Source: Ruegeria marina
GTDB lineage: Bacteria; Pseudomonadota; Alphaproteobacteria; Rhodobacterales; Rhodobacteraceae
Reading direction: 5' to 3'
DNA: 63,240 bases
NCBI RefSeq assembly: GCF_900101475.1
Contig: NZ_FMZV01000023.1
Span: 1 to 63,240, forward strand
Part shown: one piece after another, positions 53,023-60,346 of the stretch
Layout: each line of letters starts with the position of its first letter
How positions within the stretch are numbered: the first letter of the stretch is position 1
Made by a program: the position numbers and the translations under genes
Notes under the pieces: model-generated
The model's database searches: none
The model's input: the letters and a program-made list of their open reading frames with translations, nothing else
What the model was told of the DNA's origin: nothing

Positions 53023-53231
53023 CGTTTCCCTATTCTGCCGTGCTTGTTCGAAAATCGGCTTGCGCCGGGTTGAACCAATTATAACACAAGCCTGACGCAT
53101 TCACTCGGCGCGCAAACATGATCTGCATCAAGAAAGGTCGCATAAAAGGGGCCGATGCTGATACGATCACAAGACATACGAAACATTCAGCCAGGTTCGC
53201 GGAACAGCAAACGGTTAGGCAAAAGCGCGCC

Positions 53232-54665
53232 ATGCAGGAAAAGACCCAGCACCAGGAGCCGAAGACAATCCCACTCGTCGTCGATGTCGACGGGACGCTC
53301 TTGCGAACCGACCTGCTGCTGGAAACGATCTGGGCCGCCCTGGGCAGAAACGCAATCGCAACCTTGCTGGTGCTGATCGGAAATCTGGCAAACCCAGCGG
53401 TATTGAAACGCAAGCTGCTGGCGATCGCCCGCCCGGACATCGGCCTGCTTCCGGAACGTCAGGACGTGCTGGAGTTGGTGCGGAACTCCAAGGCACAAGG
53501 CCGGTCGGTGCATCTGGCATCAGGGGCTGATGAAACATTGGTCACAGCTGTCGCGGAACGGTTCGAAATACCGGGCCCAAACTGGGGAACGCGACTGGAA
53601 AGAAACCTGACCCGCCAGGAAAAAGCGGCGGTGATCCTTGGCCAGTTCGGCGCTGAAGGGTATGATTATGCGGGAAATTCCTGGGCTGACCTGCCATCAT
53701 GGCAAACCGCACGGCGGATCATTGCGGTTGCGCCCGACAGGCGATTGACGGCGAGATTGAACGGGCTGGGAAAGCCGGTCAGCATCGTGAAAGACGGCTG
53801 GACCCTGCGCGATGTCTTTCGGGAAATGCGCCTGTTTCAGTGGATAAAGAACCTTCTGATCTTTCTTCCGTTCCTGGCCGGGTTGCCGGCAAGTGCGCCA
53901 GCCGGATTGGCGGTACTCGCCGCGGCGCTCAGCTTTGGCCTGTCAGCTTCTGCCGTATACATTTTCAACGACCTGACCGACCTCGACGCCGATCGCCGTC
54001 ATCCTGAAAAACGGCACCGCCCTATCGCCTCGGGACGTTTGCCCATTTCCGTTGCGATGGGCCTGGGAACGATACTGGTGACACTGTCATGGGGGATTGC
54101 GCTTGCCGTCGATCCATTGGTCTGGGCCATGGCGGCACTCTACATGGTGCTCAACCTGGCCTATTCCCTGTCGCTGAAGAAAAAGCGCTGGATCGACCTC
54201 GGCCTGCTCGCGACATTCTTTCTGATTCGCCTGATAACAGGAGCGATTGCCGCAAATGTCACGGTAACGCCCTTGTATCTCGGCTTCGTCTTTGCCGTGT
54301 TTCTTTCCCTCGCCTGCGTCAAACGCCTGACGGCACTGGCTCGTCTCAAGACCCCAGAGCAACTGCATGGTCGCGGGTATCGCCCAGCGGACACCCGCAA
54401 TCTGGAAAGACTCGCCTATGGCAGCGCTTTTGCTTCGGTCGTGTTGTTTCTTCTGGCTACTTTGCTGGACGGGGCCGCGACTTATGTCAGCACGCCGCCG
54501 CTCATGTCCCTGGCAATGCTGCCCTTTGGGCTCTGGCTCGCAAGGGTAATCCGGCTGAGCTTGACGGGACGCGAAGACTACGACACGGTGGTTTTTGTTA
54601 CCCGTGACAAAGTCGGACTGAGCATGCTTGCCCTATCCATTGTCATCTTTCTGATATCGTACTGA
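53232..54665 (+). CDS. fusion of HAD-type phosphatase and UbiA prenyltransferase
   Basis: A 477-residue protein. Residues about 15-205 form a HAD domain (VVDVDGTLLRTD with the nucleophile Asp, HLASGADETLV, and a late AGNSWADLPSW segment that may supply the motif-IV acidic residues). The rest is a UbiA-type membrane prenyltransferase with about nine helices: YIFNDLTDLDADRRHPEKRH is the first Asp-rich motif. Such HAD-UbiA fusions resemble decaprenyl-phosphate phosphoribosyltransferase and its phosphatase, which make polyprenyl-phosphoryl pentose donors. ATG 53232 is the likely start; the frame is open to 53118. Its 3' end overlaps the GtrA gene by 33 bases on the opposite strand. Confidence 0.85.
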   Translation: MQEKTQHQEPKTIPLVVDVDGTLLRTDLLLETIWAALGRNAIATLLVLIGNLANPAVLKRKLLAIARPDIGLLPERQDVLELVRNSKAQGRSVHLASGADETLVTAVAERFEIPGPNWGTRLERNLTRQEKAAVILGQFGAEGYDYAGNSWADLPSWQTARRIIAVAPDRRLTARLNGLGKPVSIVKDGWTLRDVFREMRLFQWIKNLLIFLPFLAGLPASAPAGLAVLAAALSFGLSASAVYIFNDLTDLDADRRHPEKRHRPIASGRLPISVAMGLGTILVTLSWGIALAVDPLVWAMAALYMVLNLAYSLSLKKKRWIDLGLLATFFLIRLITGAIAANVTVTPLYLGFVFAVFLSLACVKRLTALARLKTPEQLHGRGYRPADTRNLERLAYGSAFASVVLFLLATLLDGAATYVSTPPLMSLAMLPFGLWLARVIRLSLTGREDYDTVVFVTRDKVGLSMLALSIVIFLISY

Positions 54666-55064
54666 CCTCTCACGCGGAAAAACGTAAGCCCGGTCCAGGC
54701 GATATTTCAGCGTATACCCCAGCGTAAGGCCCAGAACCGCTCCGACCTCTCGCATCCGGTCTGTCTGCCAAACAACCAGGAAAATGGTCTCGCTGCACCA
54801 GAACAAGAGGGTCGTGGCCACGCCGGTCAAAGTGTAAAGAGAAAACTTCCGTGCCTCGCTACGGGCATCCTGCAGTTTGTCGGAAAAGATCCACTTCTTG
54901 TCGAGCAGATATTTGAGGACCAGTCCCACGCCGGTTCCCAGCATCAGGGCCAGAACATAACCGTAGGCACCGTCGAACTGTTTCAACGACAAGCGCTGAA
55001 CACCAAGGTTTGCCATGACCGCAATTGCCGCGAAAACGGCGTAGCGAAGAGCCGTGCCTGCCAC
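54633..55064 (-). CDS. GtrA-family membrane protein
   Basis: A 143-residue protein with four membrane helices and the GtrA motifs: LRYAVFAAIAVMANLGVQRL, GLVLKYLLDKKWIFSDK and YTLKYRLDRAYVFPR. GtrA-type proteins are thought to flip polyprenyl-linked sugars across the inner membrane. Start is GTG 55064. It converges on and overlaps the HAD-UbiA gene by 33 bases, so the two messages are complementary at their ends. The gap 55065-55345 shows no convincing gene. Confidence 0.85.
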   Translation of the reverse strand: MAGTALRYAVFAAIAVMANLGVQRLSLKQFDGAYGYVLALMLGTGVGLVLKYLLDKKWIFSDKLQDARSEARKFSLYTLTGVATTLLFWCSETIFLVVWQTDRMREVGAVLGLTLGYTLKYRLDRAYVFPRERSVRYQKDDNG

Positions 55065-55345
55065 CCTCTCTCACCCATTTGGATATTTGAAACAGTTCAG
55101 CATAAACGCATCGGGGGAACCACCGAAAGATTACCGAATGGGATCCGCGTCGCGCCAAAACCGGCGCTGCTCACCGTTTCTCTTTGCGAACGCCTCGCCG
55201 ACATGCCACCAGCCTTATCGCCCGGCGATGCCGGATCTCCGAGGCAGACATCGGGCCGAACCGGTTGGTTTCGCGGCTCACATCGATGATGCGTTCATGC
55301 AGCCCTGCCCGCCTTGACCGGATACCATCCGGCAGCGCCAGTCGA

Positions 55346-55747
55346 TCATTCCACTTCGATCTGTCCGGCAAGTTGCCTGAGCACTTCGATATCCGGTTCC
55401 TTGCGGGGCCAGCCCAGAGTCACCCCATCATCAGCATGGCGTGGCAAAACGTGCAGATGGACATGAGGCACGGTCTGCCAGCCTGCCGGGCGGTTGGCCT
55501 GCAAGATCGTCAGCCCCTCCGGTTTGAACGCCGCTTGCACCGCGACCGCGATACGCCGTGCCGCCCGGAAAAGCGCCCCGGCCTCTTCATCCGTCATGTC
55601 CAGGATCGTCTCGGCCGGCCGCTTCAGCGCGACGATGACATGGCCGGGGTTGACCTGCCCGGCATCCATGAAGGCGAAAACGTGATCGTCTTCGAACACC
55701 TTGGCGCAGGGAATTTCACCCGCGATGATCCGAGAGAAAACAGTCAT
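55346..55747 (-). CDS. HIT-family nucleotide-binding protein
   Basis: A 133-residue histidine-triad hydrolase. The catalytic motif is VPHVHLHVLPR, preceded by FSRIIAGEIPCAKVFEDDHV, FAFMDAGQVNPGHVIVALKR and LQANRPAGWQTV. It hydrolyses nucleotide phosphoramidates or dinucleoside polyphosphates in the cytosol. Start 55747 matches the usual N terminus of the family. It is divergent from the LuxR-type gene. Confidence 0.9.
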   Translation of the reverse strand: MTVFSRIIAGEIPCAKVFEDDHVFAFMDAGQVNPGHVIVALKRPAETILDMTDEEAGALFRAARRIAVAVQAAFKPEGLTILQANRPAGWQTVPHVHLHVLPRHADDGVTLGWPRKEPDIEVLRQLAGQIEVE

Positions 55748-55842
55748 TTGAATCACTTTACTGGTTTGCCGCGAAAACATTTTTGCGGAACAATCGAGCA
55801 AGGGCAATCTGGGAGAATTCCCTATATTCAGGATAGCCTGGC

Positions 55843-56586
55843 ATGACAGCATACGTTCTTGAAGGTTTCCGTCACCTCGAACCGAAGGCGAGGCTGGACT
55901 ACATCCGAAGAAGCTTGCACCTGCCTGACAGGACCGCACTGTTTTATGCCTTCGGTGCCCCAAGAGAGGAGGCGCCCGGCAGGTCGCGCCCACGTTCCGA
56001 CAGGGTTCTATGTGACGATGAAACAAAAGGCTGGTGGTCGGATTACTGCAACGACCCGCAGCGTCACGCCGTTGATCCCGTACGTGCGGCCATCCGGACG
56101 AGCTTCGCTCCGGTATACTGGAACAAGCTGCTTGCAGAGCGCGATTTTGAGCGTTCCACGGACGTTCTCTGGCAACACTTGCGCGATCACCGGATATCGG
56201 CGGGTATTTCGGTGCCGATCCACGATGCGGCAGCCAATCGTTATGGCTCCTTTTCCTTGATTCACTTCGAACAGCGGGGCGTTTTCGAAGACTGGCTGGC
56301 CCGTTTCAGCGGTAACCTTGCCGGTGCTGCCTATGCCCTGCACCTGAGTTTCGGGGCAATCACACCGGCGACATCTCTGCTGTCGCCGCGTGAACGCGAG
56401 TGTCTGGCTCTCATTTCCGAAGGGTTGACCAGCAAGCAGATTGCTTCGCGGCTGGGATTGTCACCAAAAACGATCGACCTGCATATAGCAAGTGCCTGCC
56501 GCCGCCTCGACGCCATGAACCGAAGCCATGCTGTCGCTCGCGCCCTGGAGACAGGAGCATTGGACGCATCATCCAGACGCCATTGA
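55843..56586 (+). CDS. LuxR-type quorum-sensing regulator
   Basis: A 247-residue regulator. The N-terminal autoinducer-binding domain has the Trp-Tyr-Asp signature (W64, Y68 and D78 in GWWSDYCNDPQRHAVDP), although Y to D is one residue longer than in LuxR or TraR. GSFSLIHF and a W in FEDWLARFSG fit the fold. The C-terminal GerE helix-turn-helix reads LSPRERECLALISEGLTSKQ and IASRLGLSPKTIDLHIASA. No synthase gene is adjacent, so it may answer the AHL made by the synthase at 45599-46357 or a foreign signal. Confidence 0.86.
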   Translation: MTAYVLEGFRHLEPKARLDYIRRSLHLPDRTALFYAFGAPREEAPGRSRPRSDRVLCDDETKGWWSDYCNDPQRHAVDPVRAAIRTSFAPVYWNKLLAERDFERSTDVLWQHLRDHRISAGISVPIHDAAANRYGSFSLIHFEQRGVFEDWLARFSGNLAGAAYALHLSFGAITPATSLLSPRERECLALISEGLTSKQIASRLGLSPKTIDLHIASACRRLDAMNRSHAVARALETGALDASSRRH

Positions 56587-56739
56587 TCCGTCACGAGCAA
56601 ACCGTGCAAGCCTTTCCGGCCCGAGACACTCTGCCAGAACTGTCACAGACGATTTTGGCAACGGCCTTGAAGAACCGACACCAGTCATTCGCGCTGAAAA
56701 GGCGACCGGCATCTCTGGCCGCCGTTCGGTCTTTTGGGG

Positions 56740-57245
56740 GCCAGGAAGATGCCGGCAGGCGAAACAGGGTTTTCGAGCTGTTGTTCCATCCGGGCGATGG
56801 CGGCGACCAGATGTGAATTGCGCATACCGTTGCGCGACTGAAGCGAAACCTTCTGCGCAGCGGTCGCTTCGCGTACCGCATTGCAGGCCATCTGGTCGGC
56901 AACGGCGACGGAGAGATCCCCTCCGTGGTCCTCGGCCCGCAGGTGCAGCATGAGATCGGCCGTAGCGGTGCCGCCAGACGCGGTAGGATGTTTGTCATCC
57001 GCCACGAAGACATTCCGTAGAAGATTCACCTAGGGGAATTTTTTCATGAAGCGGTCATGGTATTCCCAGTCGATCAATGCGTCCCGCCCATTCGGAAAGC
57101 CACTGATCGCCAGCACCCAACTGCCAGAGCACAACGCGCCGATACTGGTCTTGGTCAACCGGTCCTTGCGCCGCAGAGCATTCAAAAGGACCGTGTGGTC
57201 CTTGGATTGCATATCGCTTCCCGACAGCACGAACAGCCGGTCGCC
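56740..57245 (-). pseudogene. GlxA-type regulator remnant, start and HTH lost
   Basis: The minus strand reads DRLFVLSGSDMQSKDHTVLL, then IGALCSGSWVLA and WEYHDRFMKKFP. A frameshift and stop near 57030 follow, and then NLLRNVFVADDKHPTASGGT, MLHLRAEDHGGDLSVAVADQ and SLQSRNGMRNSHLVAAIARM in another frame. This is the DJ-1-like domain of a quaternary-amine type GlxA regulator. Similarity stops after NPVSPA, exactly where the AraC helix-turn-helix should begin, so the DNA-binding part is gone. The beginning is replaced by an mttB fragment. Confidence 0.78.
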
Positions 57246-57472
57246 CGCCAGTCGGCCAGGGCAATCGGATCGCGGAACTGCACACCCATATTTTCAAGAA
57301 TGTCCATCGAGGCCGCATTGATCATCTCGACCTGTGCGCCGTCCATGACTTCGCAAAGCGGCAGTAAACGGGTCAATCCGCGCAGCATGGAGAAATCGCG
57401 GGTGGTGCGCAGCGTGTGGCGCGCGGAACCTCCGCCTGAGCGGACACGGGGTCGGGCCATTGTTTCGGTCAT
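57236..57472 (-). pseudogene. mttB-like trimethylamine/betaine methyltransferase, N-terminal fragment
   Basis: The first 80 or so residues (RPRVRSGGGSARHTLRTTRD, EMINAASMDILENMGVQFRD, PIALADWRATG) match the N terminus of the MttB superfamily (trimethylamine or glycine-betaine corrinoid methyltransferases). The frame then runs straight into the middle of the glxA remnant near 57231-57250, so about 400 residues are deleted. Upstream (57473-57694) there is a stem-loop but no gene. Confidence 0.75.
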
Positions 57473-57563
57473 TTCGGGTCTCCTCTAGGGTCCAGAAGAG
57501 AAGGGACAAGTAGCCGAGCCCGCTCGTGCAGATTTACGAAGCAGGTCTTGCAATAAACGACTA

Positions 57564-57583
57564 CGGCCCGCAGTCGCGGGCCG
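57564..57583 (-). terminator. GC-rich stem-loop behind gbcB, possible terminator
   Basis: CGGCCCGC (57564-57571) and GCGGGCCG (57576-57583) pair perfectly around AGTC. It lies about 110 bases downstream of the gbcB stop on the minus strand. The bases behind it (GTAGTCGTTTATT) hold only a weak U-rich tract, so termination efficiency is uncertain. Confidence 0.45.
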
Positions 57584-57694
57584 GTCCGGAGCGCCCCACC
57601 TTGAGCCTGACCCACAAGAACCCTGTCCTGCCTGCGGCATTCCCCGGACATTTGTCTCGCTGACCGGATCAGGTCAAAGGCGGGACGCTGGAAT

Positions 57695-58780
57695 TCAGAC
57701 TTCGATTTCGACGTTGCCGATCGGCTTGGAACAGCAGGCAAGGATGTATCCGTCGTCGATATCTTCATCCGAGATACCGCCGTTGTGGACCATATGGACG
57801 TCGCCAGCGGTCTTGCGCACCTTGCAGGTGCCGCACACACCAAATGTGCAGCCCGAGGGAATGACAATCCCCGAGCCGCGCGCGACGGCAAGGATGGTAT
57901 CCGTCTCGTGGCATTCGGCGGTCACGTCGGATTTGCTGAAGACGACGCTTGCAATGGCGTTGTCATCCGGCACCACATCGTCATGTTCGGGAAGCTGCTC
58001 TTCCTTCTTGACCGGCGCGACAAAACTTTCCTGATGGTAGCGTCCCATGTCGTAGCCGAGACCGATAAGCATATCGCGCACGGCATCCATGAAGGGTTCC
58101 GGGCCGCAGCAATAGACATCGCGTTCGAGATAGTCCCCTGCGATCAGGCCGATCATGAGCTGGTTCAGCCGTCCGCGAAGACCGGTCCAGACGCGATAGG
58201 GGTCATCTTCCTCAACGATGAAGAACAGTTTGATCGACGGCACGCGCGAGGCCATATGCTCCAGTCGCTGCCGTGCGATGATGTCCTGCGGACGTTGGGC
58301 GCAGTGCACGAAGGTCACGTCGATGTCGGTGCCCCGATCGAAGAGATAGGTCGTCATCGCCAATGACGGCGTTATTCCCGATCCGGCCGAGATGAAGAGG
58401 TATTTTCGGTCTTCCTTCCGCGGAAGGGTGAAAATGCCGGCAGGCCCCGTTGCCTTGATCGACATGCCCGGCCGCAGGTTGTCCAGCATCCAGCGGGTTC
58501 CGATGCTGCCAGCCTGTGCCTTGACTGTTACCGAAATCGTCAACGGACGCGAGGGCGAAGACGAAATCGTATAGGTTTTCCAGACCGTTCCGCCCGGAGC
58601 CGGCAGCTCCAGCGTCAGGAACTGGCCGGGCTCGTAGCGGAACTGACGGCCGGAAGGCGACACGAAGCTGAATGTTGCCGTATTGGGGGCCTCGGGCACC
58701 ACCGAACAGCAGATCAGCGGCTCCGCATCGTTCCAGATGCCGCCATCGCCGGAAACTGTGAGATCGACGTCCAACGCCAT
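57695..58780 (-). CDS. gbcB: glycine betaine demethylase reductase subunit (ferredoxin reductase)
   Basis: A 361-residue reductase. The FAD domain has RYEPGQFLTLELPAPGG and TYTISSSPSRP; the NAD domain has FISAGSGITPSLAMTTYLF and DVYCCGPEPFMDAVRDML. The C-terminal plant-type [2Fe-2S] domain has the Cys pattern SGCTFGVCGTCK and a final Cys in ILACCSKP. It passes electrons from NAD(P)H to the Rieske oxygenase encoded four bases upstream. Together they remove a methyl group from glycine betaine as formaldehyde. The tight pairing supports gbcB over other class reductases. Confidence 0.87.
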   Translation of the reverse strand: MALDVDLTVSGDGGIWNDAEPLICCSVVPEAPNTATFSFVSPSGRQFRYEPGQFLTLELPAPGGTVWKTYTISSSPSRPLTISVTVKAQAGSIGTRWMLDNLRPGMSIKATGPAGIFTLPRKEDRKYLFISAGSGITPSLAMTTYLFDRGTDIDVTFVHCAQRPQDIIARQRLEHMASRVPSIKLFFIVEEDDPYRVWTGLRGRLNQLMIGLIAGDYLERDVYCCGPEPFMDAVRDMLIGLGYDMGRYHQESFVAPVKKEEQLPEHDDVVPDDNAIASVVFSKSDVTAECHETDTILAVARGSGIVIPSGCTFGVCGTCKVRKTAGDVHMVHNGGISDEDIDDGYILACCSKPIGNVEIEV

Positions 58781-58784
58781 GGCC

Positions 58785-60026
58785 CTACTCCGCCGCGATC
58801 CGTTTCACGCCACCGGTGATCGCGCGGATCATCGTGTTTGCGTACCAGTCGGTGAACTGGATGTTGCCGCCCTCGTGCGTGGGGGAATACGGCCCCGGTT
58901 CATAGGCGGGCGATTGAATGCCGCGCTGGTTGTTTTCGACCACCTCGCGATCTTCATCATTCGTTGCGATCCAGACCTCTGTCAGGCGTTTGATGTCATA
59001 GTCCTGGCCTTCAACGGCGTCCTTGTGGACAAGCCATTTGGTGCAGACCTCGGTCTGTGTCGGGCTGATCGGTGTCACACGGAAAACTATGATGTGATCG
59101 GAAAGGAAATGGTTCCAGGTTCCCGGATACTTGTACTTCAAAAGCGACCCCGCGTCCTTGAACGGAATGGAGGAATTCGGTTTGCTGACGGCAGCCTTGC
59201 CATCCATGGTGTAGCTTTCCGCATTGTCCAGCAGCGGTGTCCGTACGAACCGCCAGTCCCCCAGGGCAGACTCCAGATGTGCCGAAGGCGCACCGACCGC
59301 GTCACAGCGCTGGCTGTGTTGCTGCTGCAGCGCGTTCATCTCGCCGCTGTCGTCGTTTCCGATGGCGCGTGGGTCTTCGGGGAAAGTCCGGCACAGCGAA
59401 GGGTGGTTGCCCGAACAGTGATAGCACTCGCGGTTGTTTTCCCACACCAGCTTCCAGTTGCCGTTTTCGACGATCGTGCTCTCATAGGCGATCTTTGAGT
59501 TTTCCAGATCGTGCGGCGCAAGATAGCGCGCGGTCTGCGCCACGAATTCCTCGATCTCGGGCGCCTCGTCGGCCAGGCAGATATAGACCATCCCGGACAC
59601 GTTGCGGCAATGGACCTGCTTCAGCCCGTGCTTGGAGGCGTCGAAATCCGGTCCCATCTCACGCGCCCAGAGAAGTTTGCCATCCAGCTCATAAGTCCAT
59701 TGGTGATACGGGCAGACCAACTTGGGTCCGGTCCCTTTCTTGGTCTTGCAAAGAACTGACCCACGGTGACGGCAGGAATTGTGGAACGCGCGAATCTGGT
59801 CGTCATTGCCGCGAACGATGACGACGGAATATGCGCCGACTTCATGGACGACGTAATTTCCCTTTTTGGGAATCTCGCAAGACGGAATGGCAAAGAGCCA
59901 TTCCTTGTACCAGATACGGTCCATGTCGGTCTGGAATACGCCGGGATCGCAGTACAGGTCCTGCGCCAGAGAATAGCCCGGCTTTCGGCGCATAAGCGTG
60001 GAGAGAACATCGGATTCGCGAAGCAT
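58785..60026 (-). CDS. gbcA: glycine betaine monooxygenase, Rieske oxygenase subunit
   Basis: A 413-residue Rieske oxygenase. The [2Fe-2S] ligands are in SCRHRGSVLC and CPYHQW (Cys-x-His and Cys-x2-His). The mononuclear iron site is in NNRECYHCSGNHPSLC (two His), with a late acidic ligand in the C-terminal domain. FDASKHGLKQVHCRNVSGMV and HEGGNIQFTDWYANTMIRAI fit the glycine-betaine group. Start 60026 matches the family; the frame is open to 60140. It forms an operon with gbcB. Stachydrine-type demethylases are close relatives, so the substrate is probable rather than certain. Confidence 0.84.
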   Translation of the reverse strand: MLRESDVLSTLMRRKPGYSLAQDLYCDPGVFQTDMDRIWYKEWLFAIPSCEIPKKGNYVVHEVGAYSVVIVRGNDDQIRAFHNSCRHRGSVLCKTKKGTGPKLVCPYHQWTYELDGKLLWAREMGPDFDASKHGLKQVHCRNVSGMVYICLADEAPEIEEFVAQTARYLAPHDLENSKIAYESTIVENGNWKLVWENNRECYHCSGNHPSLCRTFPEDPRAIGNDDSGEMNALQQQHSQRCDAVGAPSAHLESALGDWRFVRTPLLDNAESYTMDGKAAVSKPNSSIPFKDAGSLLKYKYPGTWNHFLSDHIIVFRVTPISPTQTEVCTKWLVHKDAVEGQDYDIKRLTEVWIATNDEDREVVENNQRGIQSPAYEPGPYSPTHEGGNIQFTDWYANTMIRAITGGVKRIAAE

Positions 60027-60346
60027 TTGTAACCTTTTTTCATTCCTCCGCGACAAGGCGGAGAAGAGGGGGTGGTTTTGGTTTTTGCGCACCGGGACAT
60101 GCTCCGGTCGTTGCAGCAGCCTTCTCATGGAGCGGGGCATTCGGCTCCGGAATTAGCGACCGACAGCGCAGGATTTACGACCTTCTGAGAGAGCGCCGGA
60201 ACGATTCGATCCGGTCCCGCCAAGCGGCGGATGCCCGTCCCTGATGCCGCGCCGAGACCACGCCACTTGGTGAGCGCATCACGGGAGTTCCGGGGGTGCA
60301 AAAAGGAGGCTGGACAGACCGGGCTTGCGGTTGTGCCAAGACGGCC
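60027..60346. promoter_or_regulatory. 320-bp leader region upstream of gbcA, no gene
   Basis: The gbcA leader contains a small stem, CTCCGC and GCGGAG (60046-60051, 60058-60063), about 20 bases before the start. A strong GGAGGA precedes a different, out-of-frame ATG 13 bases before the gbcA ATG, so translation of gbcA may be modulated by a short upstream frame. Nothing else is recognisable up to the caspase-like gene end. Confidence 0.35.

Noticed and set aside
55171-55371. 66-codon minus-strand frame between HIT and GtrA genes
   Set aside because: It overlaps the end of the HIT gene in another frame and has no motif or ribosome-binding site.
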